Assembly (NCBI GenBank): GCA_964398655.1
Contig: CAYNNG010000029.1
Span: 1-19,682 of the forward strand
DNA length: 19,682 bases
Source of the DNA: SFFI01 sp964398655
GTDB lineage: Bacteria > Bacillota > Clostridia > Saccharofermentanales > DTU023
Reading direction: 5' to 3'
The position numbers and the translations under genes are program-made. The stretch's first letter is position 1. The number at the start of each line of letters is the position of its first letter. The notes under the pieces are model-generated. The model was not told the DNA's origin and ran no database searches. It worked only from the letters and a program-made list of their open reading frames with translations. Positions 1-7,768 of the stretch are shown here, piece by piece.

Positions 1-1860
1 TGAACTTGCCATATTCCTTTATCTGCTTACGGAGCATTTTGACGAGTAACTCCAACTTTGTGGCCGGCATTTTTACATCAGATAGTTTCTCAAAGTATTC
101 CGGAGAGAAAATATCTTCCTCTTCACCACTTTCAAGAACACTTTCTACTTGATTGTATTTCAATGCTTCTTCAACCATTTTTGAAACTGCACGATTCATT
201 GTATCGGCATCGACATCACTGGTTCCACTCATTTTGCGGACTAAGCCTGCTATTGCCATAAAACACTGTGCAAGTGCAGACTCTTCCTCGCCAAGATCTC
301 CGGACGGTTGGCATATGGCAAAAGCACTTCGCATTCTTTTGACAGTATTCAAGAAATAAGTTTTAAAGGAAACCCGATTCGTTTTTCCCTTGCCTTATAT
401 CTGCAAGGCCTCTGTTGATGCAAAGACGTATTCTGCAGCTTGGGCAAGGAGTTTATATCTTTCAACAGGGTCACATTCCGGATTAAGGAAGGGGGCTAAA
501 TTATAATCTGCAAACAGTGTTTTTAGGATTTCAAGTTCTTCTCTGAATACAGAGCTGGCCTGCTCAACATCATCTGAGGTAGGAGCAACTGATGTATCGC
601 CACCGTAGACCTTCATGGCTTCACGCATATTGTCACGAATACCGATGTAGTCGATAATCATGCCGAAGTCTTTACCCGGATATTTTCTGTTAACACGGCT
701 GATTGTCTGGATGAGCAAATGCTTCTTCAATTCTCGAGGAAGAACAATGATAGCTTCAACCTTATCGTTTTGAATGAGTTTCTTACGAATTTCTGTCGTA
801 TCACTATCATTGAGGGCACCATTTGCCAGTAAAAAACCAGCAACGCCATCCGCTGGCTTTAGGTGATGCAGGATGTGCAAAATCCAAGCATAATTAGCAT
901 TGCTTGCAGGGGGCGTTTCATAATCTGCCCAGCGCACATCATTTTTGAGGTTGTCATCATACCAACCTTAAAGATTAAAGGGCGGATTCGCCATGATGTA
1001 GTTGAAATACAAGCCTTTATGCAAATCGTGAGTAAATGACGAGTCATTGGTACCACCCAGATTATGGCTTATACCACGTAAGGCCAAGTTCATTTTCGCA
1101 AGACGATAGGTAGCCGCTTCCTTTTCTTGACCATAAATATTAATGCTGTTCAGGTTACCTTGCTTAGATTTTACAAGTTCGGCACTCTGAATAAACATGC
1201 CACCAGAGCCACAAGCGGGGTCATATAGTGTTCCTTCATAAGGTTCAATCATGGCGGCGATCAGTTGGACTACATCGTGTGGTGTATAAAATTCGCCTTC
1301 TTCCTTCGTTGCATTGACGGCAAATTCTTTGAGGAAGTACTCGTATACATAACCAATTAAGTCTTTTTCTTCGCCAAAAGCCTTGTGGCTGATTTTATTA
1401 ACCTCATCAACAATTTTCTTGATATCATTAGCCGCTAAATTACGAGAAGTAAAGGTTCCTTTGATAAAGCATCCCTTGAGCTGAGGGTCTTCTTCCTCCA
1501 GTCTTTGCAGTGCAGTATCAAGTGCAACATTGAGTTGTGGGGCGGGTGTATTGATGATGGTTGACCACCTGGCTTCAACCGGAAGATTATAGGTTCCGTC
1601 AGCGAATGTAGCGTCATCTAAAAATGCTGCTCGAATATTTTCATCATCCGGGTTAAGTCCCTGCTCAAGTAGAGTCTGGCGAAGGACTTCAATTCCGTCC
1701 TCATATTTTTCCCCGATAAAGCGTAAGAAAACAAGCGTAAGCATCATATCCCTCTTTTCAAAGAAAGAGCCGGAGTTACGCGCGGCACGCAAATGATCTC
1801 GGCAGGCGAGTAAAATGCTATCTAAATTAAAGCTTTTTTAGCAGTTTTCTTCTTAGCCAT
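1..1860 (-). pseudogene. Type I restriction-modification remnant: 5' hsdM joined to 3' hsdR
   Basis: Reading leftward from ATG 1858-1860 (AAAGGA upstream), the sequence encodes the start of HsdM, a type I DNA adenine methyltransferase. The SAM motif (DPACGSGGMF) and the catalytic NPPF motif are both visible. Near position 738 the reading passes directly, in frame, from HsdM (...VEAIIVLPRE) into the HsdR helicase motif VI region (LIQTISRVNR, IIDYIGI), then into the helical HsdR C-terminal region, which runs off the window at base 1. hsdS and the HsdR nuclease and most of its motor are absent. Further damage: a frameshift near 1826-1833 after the MAKKKTAKKA start, a TAA at 968-970 right after NPPFNL, and a TAA at 395-397. 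The frame is otherwise open on both sides of each stop. Non-functional as a restriction system. It lies downstream of the DUF4364-like gene on the same strand and is visibly more AT-rich. Confidence 0.9.
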
Positions 1861-1944
1861 CGTAGAATTGTCCTTTCAGTTCTTCAGTCCGTGCTACTTC
1901 CAACGCACAGAAGTGAATGCACTAATATTAGGAGGGTCCCTGTA

Positions 1945-2499
1945 CTATGCCAGGTCCTCTTGGCTGAGCTCAGTCAAGATATGGGTATAAATCTGTCCTG
2001 CGCGTTTGGGCCAAGCTTCACTGAAGGCCCGCGCCCGGTCCTGGTTGGCTACTTGGACTTGCACCTCCAGGAGCTTGCTATTCCGATCCCAAGCTTGACA
2101 GGATACCAGGTAGCTGCCATCTCCTTGAGCCGTAAAGCTGGCTATGAGTTCCGCCTGGTCCTCAGCCTTTTGGCCAAGATTGTGGATTTGCTCCAGGATG
2201 GCAGGGGAGAGTTTGTCCTGCAGCTGCCGGTAAACCAACTCTCCCGCTTCCGTGAGATAACTAGCGAGCAGGGGCTGCCCCTTTAGATCTTTTTGTTTTT
2301 GGTATTTAGGCTCAGTTACGCTGATCAGTTTTTGGTCTAGGAGGGCGGCCCAAGCTTCCGCGACGGTAAAATAATCAAAAAACATAGTTTCTTGAGCTAA
2401 GGCTTGAACCTGTACAGGAGCTAGGCCGGGCTGGTTTTTGATCAAGGCCAAGAGAATTAGCTTGACTTGGTTGGCTTGGGTTTGGGGCTGGTCTGGCAT
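1945..2499 (-). CDS. DUF4364-like winged-helix regulator
   Basis: A 184-residue protein resembling the DUF4364 family of small Bacillota proteins thought to carry a winged-helix DNA-binding fold. Residues 10-75 look like the helix-turn-helix part (a FFDYFTVAEAWAAL helix followed by short strands and LTEAGE), which is the family's usual pattern. The rest is an alpha/beta C-terminal half with no catalytic motif. I chose ATG 2497-2499, which has AGGAAGGA about 10 bases upstream; an in-frame GTG at 2541 would add 14 residues but lacks a clear ribosome site. A TTACAG-16-TATACT promoter lies upstream. The gene is divergent from the MscS-type gene. The family assignment is from memory of its sequence pattern, and the regulatory target is unknown. 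Confidence 0.7.
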   Translation of the reverse strand: MPDQPQTQANQVKLILLALIKNQPGLAPVQVQALAQETMFFDYFTVAEAWAALLDQKLISVTEPKYQKQKDLKGQPLLASYLTEAGELVYRQLQDKLSPAILEQIHNLGQKAEDQAELIASFTAQGDGSYLVSCQAWDRNSKLLEVQVQVANQDRARAFSEAWPKRAGQIYTHILTELSQEDLA

Positions 2500-2597
2500 C
2501 TTTTGTTTATCCTTCCTGACTTGCTTAACAACGGACTTCACCTGCTGTTAGGCTTTGAGCGCAAAGCCTGGGGCATAATTAGCCTGTGTGTTTACCT

Positions 2598-2625
2598 AGT
2601 ATAGCGGTTAGACTCTAAGCTGTAA
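2598..2625 (-). promoter_or_regulatory. Promoter of the DUF4364-like gene
   Basis: On the minus strand, TTACAG (2620-2625) and TATACT (2598-2603) are separated by 16 bases, a good match to a sigma-A promoter. Transcription would begin near 2591, leaving a leader of about 90 bases before ATG 2499. Confidence 0.5.
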
Positions 2626-2647
2626 CCTTTGTCTTTGGCAAAACCAG

Positions 2648-2653
2648 TATAAT
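2648..2653 (+). promoter_or_regulatory. -10 element upstream of the MscS-type gene
   Basis: A perfect TATAAT lies about 30 bases before the TTG start at 2684. I see no convincing -35 box at 16-18 bases, so this is only a partial promoter match. Confidence 0.35.
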
Positions 2654-2683
2654 CAGGAAGAGAAGAGAGGAGAGCGGACCTTT

Positions 2684-3856
2684 TTGCTTTACCAGCTGTT
2701 GCTCAATCGGGAAATTGTTGCGGAAACGGTCACGGAGACTGCTAGTGAACTCTTGCAGCACAATTTGTGGGAGCAAACCAATAGTCTGGATTTGGCTATT
2801 AGTATTGTAGTCTTAGTGTTAGCCTGGCTCTTACGTAAGCTTCCGGCCCGCATCTTTGTGAGCCTGTTTAAGCGCCAGCCTGAGCTACAGGCCAAGATTA
2901 AGGCCAACCAGCCTTCGGCGCTCTTACTTCCTTTACTGGCCTGGATAGGCCTTAACCGCTGGGTACTCTCCTTCCCTCAAGGCCTGCAGATTTTCTTAAA
3001 TAAATTAAATGGCGCACTTCTCCTCATTGTTTTGGTTCGGGCAGGCTTGGCCTGGCTTAAGGGCCTGATGCAGGTCAAGGTTCTGGACCAGGACAAATGG
3101 CGGGTCAAGCAAGGCAGTATCCGCTTTTATTTCCGTCTTATTCAGGTGATCACCTGGCTGCTGACGGTATTGGGGGTGCTCTCCATTTTTGGCGTGAATG
3201 TGGGCAGCCTGGCTGCTGGCTTGGGTTTAGGCGGCTTGGCCATTTCTTTAGCCGCCCAAGACAGCCTTTCCAACCTTATTGCCGGCTTTGTCCTGCTTAA
3301 TGATCCGGACCTTAAGGTGGGGGATGATATAGAAATCTTAGGCCAAAGCGGGACCCTGGTAGACCTTGGCCTCAGATCTTCTCAGATTCGGGCCTATGAC
3401 CGCAGTCTAATTACGATTCCCAATAAGCTTTTGTCTGAAAATGTCCTGCTCAATATTAGCCGCATGGACAAGCGTCGGGTTCTTTTTAGTCTGCGTTTGC
3501 CCCTAACTGCGGATAATGCGGATCTGGCGGCAGTTAAAGCTGCAGTTACAGACTACCTGAGGAACAGAGATCAGGTGGATCCGCAGGATATCTACTGTAA
3601 TTTAGACAGCATTACCGATACGGGCATAGACCTGTATGTGCGCTTTTTTGTCCTGGATCCCAGCTGGACGATCATGATGGAAGAGAAGAAGTTATTTTTG
3701 GAATTTCTATGGGAATTCCTACTCTCCCGTAACCTGGCGGAACCCAAAAAGGGCCTGCGCATAGAACTTGTTGGTACAGAGCTGTGGGGAACGCGGCCAG
3801 GCGGTAAGCCCCAAAAAGCCGAAGTGCAGGGGACCTTCCCCGAGGGCCAGAGGTAG
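2684..3856 (+). CDS. MscS-family mechanosensitive channel
   Basis: A 390-residue integral membrane protein of the small-conductance mechanosensitive channel family, which opens under membrane tension to release solutes on hypo-osmotic shock. Hydrophobic segments lie near residues 37-51, 80-95, 105-126 and 149-170. They are followed by the Gly/Ala-rich pore helix (173-203: GSLAAGLGLGGLAISLAAQD, then SLSNLIAGFVLL) and the beta domain (VGDDIEILGQSGTLVDLGLR, then the IPNKLL motif), all hallmarks of the family. The C-terminal alpha/beta domain ends about residue 370. The start is TTG 2684 with GAGGAG 11 bases upstream; no ATG gives a full N-terminus. The next gene starts 5 bases after the stop, so the two are probably co-transcribed. 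Confidence 0.88.
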   Translation: MLYQLLLNREIVAETVTETASELLQHNLWEQTNSLDLAISIVVLVLAWLLRKLPARIFVSLFKRQPELQAKIKANQPSALLLPLLAWIGLNRWVLSFPQGLQIFLNKLNGALLLIVLVRAGLAWLKGLMQVKVLDQDKWRVKQGSIRFYFRLIQVITWLLTVLGVLSIFGVNVGSLAAGLGLGGLAISLAAQDSLSNLIAGFVLLNDPDLKVGDDIEILGQSGTLVDLGLRSSQIRAYDRSLITIPNKLLSENVLLNISRMDKRRVLFSLRLPLTADNADLAAVKAAVTDYLRNRDQVDPQDIYCNLDSITDTGIDLYVRFFVLDPSWTIMMEEKKLFLEFLWEFLLSRNLAEPKKGLRIELVGTELWGTRPGGKPQKAEVQGTFPEGQR

Positions 3857-3861
3857 CTGCC

Positions 3862-4566
3862 TTGCTGATTGATATCCTCATTGTGATAATTTTACTGGTG
3901 TGTTTGGTGCGGGGTTGGCGGAGAGGCTTCCTCTACAACGCGGGCCTGGTTTTTATGCTCTTGCTGGCTTTTTTCATCGCTTCTAGCTTCTCTGGCTTGC
4001 TCTCCGCGAAGGTTTACCAGCTGGGGCTGGAAAAGGGCATAATTCAGCCGAGGCAGCCCAAATTCGTCCAGCAGGTGAAAAGCGAAGAAGAGCTTATGCT
4101 GGGCCTGGAAGACCTGGGTCTGACCGAGTCCTACCAAAATATTCTTAAGGGTGATATGCAGGGGGTCTTGAAGGACTTCTCTGCTTCAGTAGAGAAGCTG
4201 GGCGACCAGTCTAAGGCTTATATGGATGAAATGACTCAGGCTATCAGTGAGCACATCCTCAGGCTGAGTTTGCAAATTATTGTGTTTATCTTATTGATCT
4301 TTGCCTCCTACTTTATCCTCAAGCGGCTATTAAAATTACTCTCCCTGGGCATCAATGCCTTGCCTGTGCTGGGTCCGGCTAACCGCTTGGGAGGGGCAGC
4401 CCTGGGTTTTGCGCTGGCCGTACTCTTATCAGGTACCTTGCTTTCGCTCCTCCCCGGTTTGGGTGCGAGTTTTCCCGCGATAGAATCCGGTCTGCAAGAC
4501 TCGCAGCTAGCCAGCCTGATCTCAGAATCTCAGCTCTATAAGTTAATTTTGAACAGTATCTTTTAA
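3862..4566 (+). CDS. CvpA-like integral membrane protein
   Basis: A 234-residue membrane protein with the CvpA-family layout. The N-terminal helix has the typical start (IDILIVIILLVCLVRGWRRG), a second helix spans about residues 27-45, a long polar middle follows (50-130), and two further hydrophobic stretches lie near 132-153 and 165-195. The proline- and glycine-rich NALPVLGPANRLGGAALGFA stretch is characteristic of the family. CvpA was named for a role in colicin V production in E. coli; in Bacillota its function is not settled, so I make no functional claim. The start is TTG 3862 with AGAGGT 7 bases upstream, overlapping the end of the MscS-type gene, which suggests translational coupling. 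Confidence 0.7.
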   Translation: MLIDILIVIILLVCLVRGWRRGFLYNAGLVFMLLLAFFIASSFSGLLSAKVYQLGLEKGIIQPRQPKFVQQVKSEEELMLGLEDLGLTESYQNILKGDMQGVLKDFSASVEKLGDQSKAYMDEMTQAISEHILRLSLQIIVFILLIFASYFILKRLLKLLSLGINALPVLGPANRLGGAALGFALAVLLSGTLLSLLPGLGASFPAIESGLQDSQLASLISESQLYKLILNSIF

Positions 4567-4571
4567 GCAAG

Positions 4572-4640
4572 CTGCCCAGTTATAAAACTGGCAGATGCAC
4601 TTGCAAGCCTTTATTTTGCGGGTTTTCAGCCGCGATTTTT
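4572..4640 (+). terminator. Hairpins and probable terminator after the CvpA-like gene
   Basis: Two hairpins follow the stop at 4566. The first (4572-4594, CTGCCCAGTT / AACTGGCAG with one bulged C) has no T-tract. The second is a short GCGG/CCGC stem (4618-4633) followed by a run of six T within a few bases. The second would be a weak intrinsic terminator separating this unit from groES. Confidence 0.4.
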
Positions 4641-4678
4641 TATAGTCACAATCTTTTCGAATTACTTCACAATCTTCC

Positions 4679-4707
4679 TTGACAAAGCAGGGGTCACACC
4701 CTATATT
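4679..4707 (+). promoter_or_regulatory. Sigma-A promoter of groES-groEL
   Basis: TTGACA (4679-4684) and TATATT (4702-4707) are separated by exactly 17 bases, a near-consensus vegetative promoter. Transcription would begin near 4714, just before the CIRCE operator, the usual arrangement for HrcA repression. Confidence 0.8.
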
Positions 4708-4716
4708 TACTAATGG

Positions 4717-4743
4717 TTAGCACTCGACGACTTAGAATGCTAA
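4717..4743 (+). promoter_or_regulatory. CIRCE operator (HrcA binding site)
   Basis: TTAGCACTC, nine bases, then GAATGCTAA: the CIRCE inverted repeat with one mismatch in the right arm (GAGTGCTAA is consensus). It sits between the promoter and groES, so the operon is expected to be repressed by HrcA and induced by heat shock. hrcA itself is not in the window. Confidence 0.92.
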
Positions 4744-4806
4744 GAAGCAAAGAAGACCATGGCGTGGCGGAGTGCTGGGTCCATGGCTAAATATAAGGAG
4801 GTTCAG

Positions 4807-5091
4807 ATGAAAATTAGACCTTTAGCAGATCGCGTTGTGATTAAGATGCTGGAGAAAGAAGAAGTCAGCAAGGGCGGTATTGTTTTACCGGAATCTGCCC
4901 GTGAAGAGCCCCAGGTGGCTGAAGTTGTGGCTGTGGGCCCCGGTGGTGTGGTAGATGGCAAGGACGTCATCATGGAAGTGGAGATTGGTGACCGCATCCT
5001 GCACAGCAAATACGCTGGCACTGAAGTAAAAATTGACGGCGAAGAATACACCATTATTAGACAGTCCGATATTCTCGCGGTAGTGGAATAA
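4807..5091 (+). CDS. groES: Co-chaperonin GroES (Hsp10)
   Basis: A 94-residue protein, normal GroES length. It forms the heptameric lid that closes the GroEL folding chamber in an ATP-dependent cycle in the cytoplasm. It shows the family start (MKIRPLADRVVIK), a mobile loop region (EEVSKGGIVLPESA, residues 17-30), the VVAVGPGG roof segment, and a C-terminal DILAVVE. ATG 4807 is preceded by AAGGAGG (4795-4801). An upstream in-frame ATG at 4759 has no ribosome site, and the extra residues do not belong to the family. It is the first gene of the CIRCE-controlled operon, 36 bases before groEL. Confidence 0.97.
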   Translation: MKIRPLADRVVIKMLEKEEVSKGGIVLPESAREEPQVAEVVAVGPGGVVDGKDVIMEVEIGDRILHSKYAGTEVKIDGEEYTIIRQSDILAVVE

Positions 5092-5127
5092 ACACTGGAA
5101 AGCTGAACTTTTAGGAGGAAATAGATT

Positions 5128-6747
5128 ATGGCAAAAGATCTCAAGTACGGGGCCGATGCCCGCAAGAGCCTGGAAACTGGCTTAAATAAACTCGCTGATA
5201 CCGTCCGCATTACCCTTGGACCCAAGGGCCGTAATGTGGTTCTCGATAAACAATATGGCGCTCCTGTGATCACCAACGACGGTGTGACCATTGCCCGTGA
5301 CATTGAGCTGGAAGACCGCTTTGAAAACATGGGTGCCCAGCTGATTAAAGAAGTTGCTACCCAGACCCAGGACGTCGCTGGTGACGGTACCACCACAGCA
5401 ACTCTCTTAACCCAAGCCCTCATGCGTGAAGGTCTCAAGAACATCGCTGCCGGTGCAAACCCTGTAATCGTGAAGAAGGGTATTGATATGGCCGTGCAGA
5501 CTGTCGTAGACGAGCTCGCTAAGAACTCTCACGAAGTCAACGGCAAGAACGACATCGCCAGAGTCGCGGCCATTTCCGCTGATGATGAGCAAATTGGCCA
5601 GCTGATTGCTGACGCTATGGAAAAAGTTTCTTCCGACGGTGTAATTACGGTTGAAGATTCCAACACCATGGCTACCGAGCTGGAAATCGTCGAAGGTATG
5701 CAGTTTGACCGCGGTTACGTATCTGCTTACATGGTTACCGATACCAAGAAGATGGAAGCAGTTTATGAGAACCCCTATATCCTCATCACTGACAAGAAGA
5801 TTTCCTCTATCCAGGAGATTCTGCCCCTCTTAGAGCAGGTTATCCAGGGAGGCAAGCCCCTCGTAATTATCGCGGAAGATATCGAAGGTGAAGCCCTGTC
5901 CACCTTGGTCCTCAACCGTCTGCGCGGCACCTTGAACTGTGTAGCCGTTAAGGCTCCTGGCTTCGGCGACCGCCGCAAGGAAATGCTGGAAGATATCGCC
6001 ATCCTGACTGGTGGTAAGGTCTTCTCTGATGAGCTCGCCATGGACCTCAAGGAAGCTAAATTGGAAGACTTAGGTCATGCTGGTAAGGTTCAAGTTGATA
6101 AGGACAAGACCATCATCGTTAACGGCGCAGGCAAGGCTGAAGATATCGAGGCCCGCGTAGAGCAGATCCGTGCTCGTATCGCTGAGACCGACTCTGACTT
6201 TGATAAGGAAAAACTGCAAGAACGTCTGGCCAAACTGGCTGGCGGCGTAGCAGTGATCAAGGTTGGCGCAGCTACCGAAACCGAGATGAAAGAGAAGAAG
6301 ACCCGGATTGAAGATGCCCTGGCCGCAACCAGAGCTGCTGTGGAAGAGGGTATTGTAGCTGGTGGCGGTACTGCCTACATTGATTCTCTGCCTGCCGTAC
6401 GTGAACTTCTTGACAGCCAAGAAGGCGATGTCAAGACTGGTGTCCAAATTGTCATGAGAGCTCTGGAAGAGCCTGTCCGTCAAATCGCTATGAATGCAGG
6501 TCTTGATGGCTCCGTAATCTGCGATAAGGTTAAGACCGCCGATAAGGGTATTGGCTTTGACGCGCTCAAGGAAGAGTATGTGGATATGATCAAGTCAGGG
6601 ATCGTTGACCCTGCTAAGGTTACTCGCTCTGCTCTGCAGTCCGCTGCCTCCATCGCCTCTGTGGTTCTGACCACGGAAGCCACAGTGGCAGACATTCCTG
6701 AGAAGGAAGCTCCCATGCCCGCAGGCGCTCCTGACATGATGTACTAG
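5128..6747 (+). CDS. groEL: Chaperonin GroEL (Hsp60)
   Basis: A 539-residue chaperonin subunit of normal length. Fourteen copies form the double ring that folds non-native proteins with ATP and GroES. Visible family features are the N-terminal TLGPKGRNVVLD ATP-binding segment, the GDGTTTAT nucleotide-binding and catalytic motif near residues 86-93, the apical domain with VKAPGFGDRRKEML, and the AGGGTAYI equatorial motif. The C-terminus ends in PMPAGAPDMMY rather than a long Gly-Gly-Met tail, as in a number of Bacillota. AGGAGG lies 10 bases before ATG 5128. Co-transcribed with groES, and followed by a strong terminator. Confidence 0.98.
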   Translation: MAKDLKYGADARKSLETGLNKLADTVRITLGPKGRNVVLDKQYGAPVITNDGVTIARDIELEDRFENMGAQLIKEVATQTQDVAGDGTTTATLLTQALMREGLKNIAAGANPVIVKKGIDMAVQTVVDELAKNSHEVNGKNDIARVAAISADDEQIGQLIADAMEKVSSDGVITVEDSNTMATELEIVEGMQFDRGYVSAYMVTDTKKMEAVYENPYILITDKKISSIQEILPLLEQVIQGGKPLVIIAEDIEGEALSTLVLNRLRGTLNCVAVKAPGFGDRRKEMLEDIAILTGGKVFSDELAMDLKEAKLEDLGHAGKVQVDKDKTIIVNGAGKAEDIEARVEQIRARIAETDSDFDKEKLQERLAKLAGGVAVIKVGAATETEMKEKKTRIEDALAATRAAVEEGIVAGGGTAYIDSLPAVRELLDSQEGDVKTGVQIVMRALEEPVRQIAMNAGLDGSVICDKVKTADKGIGFDALKEEYVDMIKSGIVDPAKVTRSALQSAASIASVVLTTEATVADIPEKEAPMPAGAPDMMY

Positions 6748-6776
6748 AGCCCGGCTCATAAGTTATAAATAGTTGA

Positions 6777-6809
6777 GACTGCCTTTCTGCGTAGAGGCAG
6801 TCTTTTTTT
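6777..6809 (+). terminator. Intrinsic terminator of groES-groEL
   Basis: An 8-bp perfect stem (GACTGCCT / AGGCAGTC, 6777-6784 and 6795-6802) with a 10-base loop, followed directly by a run of T to 6809. It ends the chaperonin operon 30 bases after the groEL stop. Confidence 0.9.
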
Positions 6810-6820
6810 GTACCAAGACT

Positions 6821-6849
6821 TTGCCCCTGGCCAGCGAAACACTTATAAT
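6821..6849 (+). promoter_or_regulatory. Promoter of the thioesterase operon
   Basis: TTGCCC (6821-6826) and a perfect TATAAT (6844-6849) are separated by 17 bases. Transcription would start near 6856, about 30 bases before the thioesterase ATG. It would serve the three tightly packed genes that follow. Confidence 0.6.
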
Positions 6850-6886
6850 GGCTCTAGCTTTGGCTAGATAAGGAAGAGTCCAGCAG

Positions 6887-7768
6887 ATGTCTACACAACT
6901 CACCACAGATCAACATACGATTTACCAAACCGACTTACGTCCGTCTGATTGTGATTTTGAACGCTTAATTTTTCCCCAGACGATCTTTATGCTGGGACAA
7001 ACCGTGGCCGAAAAGGATATTGAACTCTGCACCTCCTTGGGCCGGGAGGTCTTGGAAGCCCAAAAGCTCAAATGGATGATCTCCAGCGCTTCTTACTATC
7101 TGACCGGCCTCCGGCCAGCAAAGGGCAGCCAGGTTCTGTCGGAAACCTGGTCTCCAGGTATTAAAGGCATAAATTTCTTGCGGTCTCACCTTATCTTTTC
7201 TGAACAGCGTGAAGCTGCGCAGCTAGTGGCTCATGGGTCTTCGCGCTGGTTTTTGGTAGACCGGGACAGCAGAAGGCCGATCCGTCCTTACGAGGTAGTT
7301 GATCGGCAGGACTATGACGCCTATATTGCGCCAGACGGCGGCTTGGACTTTAGGACCCTGCGGATTAAGCCCAGCAGCAGTGAAACTTTATATCAGCAGG
7401 ACTTTGCGATTGGCTATAGCCTGCTTGATGATAACTACCATCTCAATAATGTGAACTATATTAGTCTGGCTATGGACTGCCTGTGGTCCTATTTCACGAG
7501 CCGGGGCCTGTCCTGGCTCAACTATAAGCTCAGAGAGATACACTGCAATTATTTGGCAGAAGTGAGAGCTGGCCAGACCTTAACGCTCAGCCTCAAAAAA
7601 GCTGAAGATTACCTGCCTGGTACGCATGAGTGTGTATTCCAGGGTCAAGAGCTAGTTTTTGCCCCCTCAGCCGCTGTCCAGTCTTGGGAGCTTACGGGCC
7701 ACCAAAAGCTGGAAGGAGACTCCGCCTTAGCCTTCCGTGCGTTAATTGTTTTAGAGGAAAAGTTATAA
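6887..7768 (+). CDS. Acyl-ACP thioesterase (FatA/FatB-like)
   Basis: A 293-residue protein of the acyl-ACP thioesterase family, which releases free fatty acids from acyl carrier protein in the cytoplasm. It has two hotdog halves. The first contains the region ending in SSRWFLVDRDSRRPIRP (about 118-134), the conserved substrate-channel segment of the family. The second contains DNYHLNNVNY (182-191), matching the catalytic N-x-H motif pattern of bacterial and plant members. Length is normal. AAGGAAG lies about 12 bases before ATG 6887, and a good promoter lies upstream. The stop TAA abuts the ATG of the next gene with no gap, so they are probably translated together. The acyl-chain preference cannot be read from the sequence. 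Confidence 0.87.
   Translation: MSTQLTTDQHTIYQTDLRPSDCDFERLIFPQTIFMLGQTVAEKDIELCTSLGREVLEAQKLKWMISSASYYLTGLRPAKGSQVLSETWSPGIKGINFLRSHLIFSEQREAAQLVAHGSSRWFLVDRDSRRPIRPYEVVDRQDYDAYIAPDGGLDFRTLRIKPSSSETLYQQDFAIGYSLLDDNYHLNNVNYISLAMDCLWSYFTSRGLSWLNYKLREIHCNYLAEVRAGQTLTLSLKKAEDYLPGTHECVFQGQELVFAPSAAVQSWELTGHQKLEGDSALAFRALIVLEEKL

Noticed and set aside
1..360. Two short plus-strand frames (67 and 68 codons) at the left edge
   Set aside because: The minus strand carries the continuing HsdR C-terminal frame through this region, so these are shadows.
1891..2286. Plus-strand 131-codon open frame opposite the DUF4364-like gene
   Set aside because: The minus-strand frame has a recognisable family pattern, promoter and ribosome site; this one has none.
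4759..4806. Upstream ATG that would extend GroES by 16 residues
   Set aside because: No ribosome site before it, while AAGGAGG precedes ATG 4807, and the extra residues are not part of GroES.
4803..5444. Minus-strand 213-codon open frame opposite groES and groEL
   Set aside because: It is the antisense shadow of two certain genes, spans their intergenic region, is rich in Ser/Thr/Arg and matches no family.
6070..6737. Minus-strand frames of 137 and 85 codons opposite groEL
   Set aside because: Antisense shadows of a highly conserved gene with no family resemblance.
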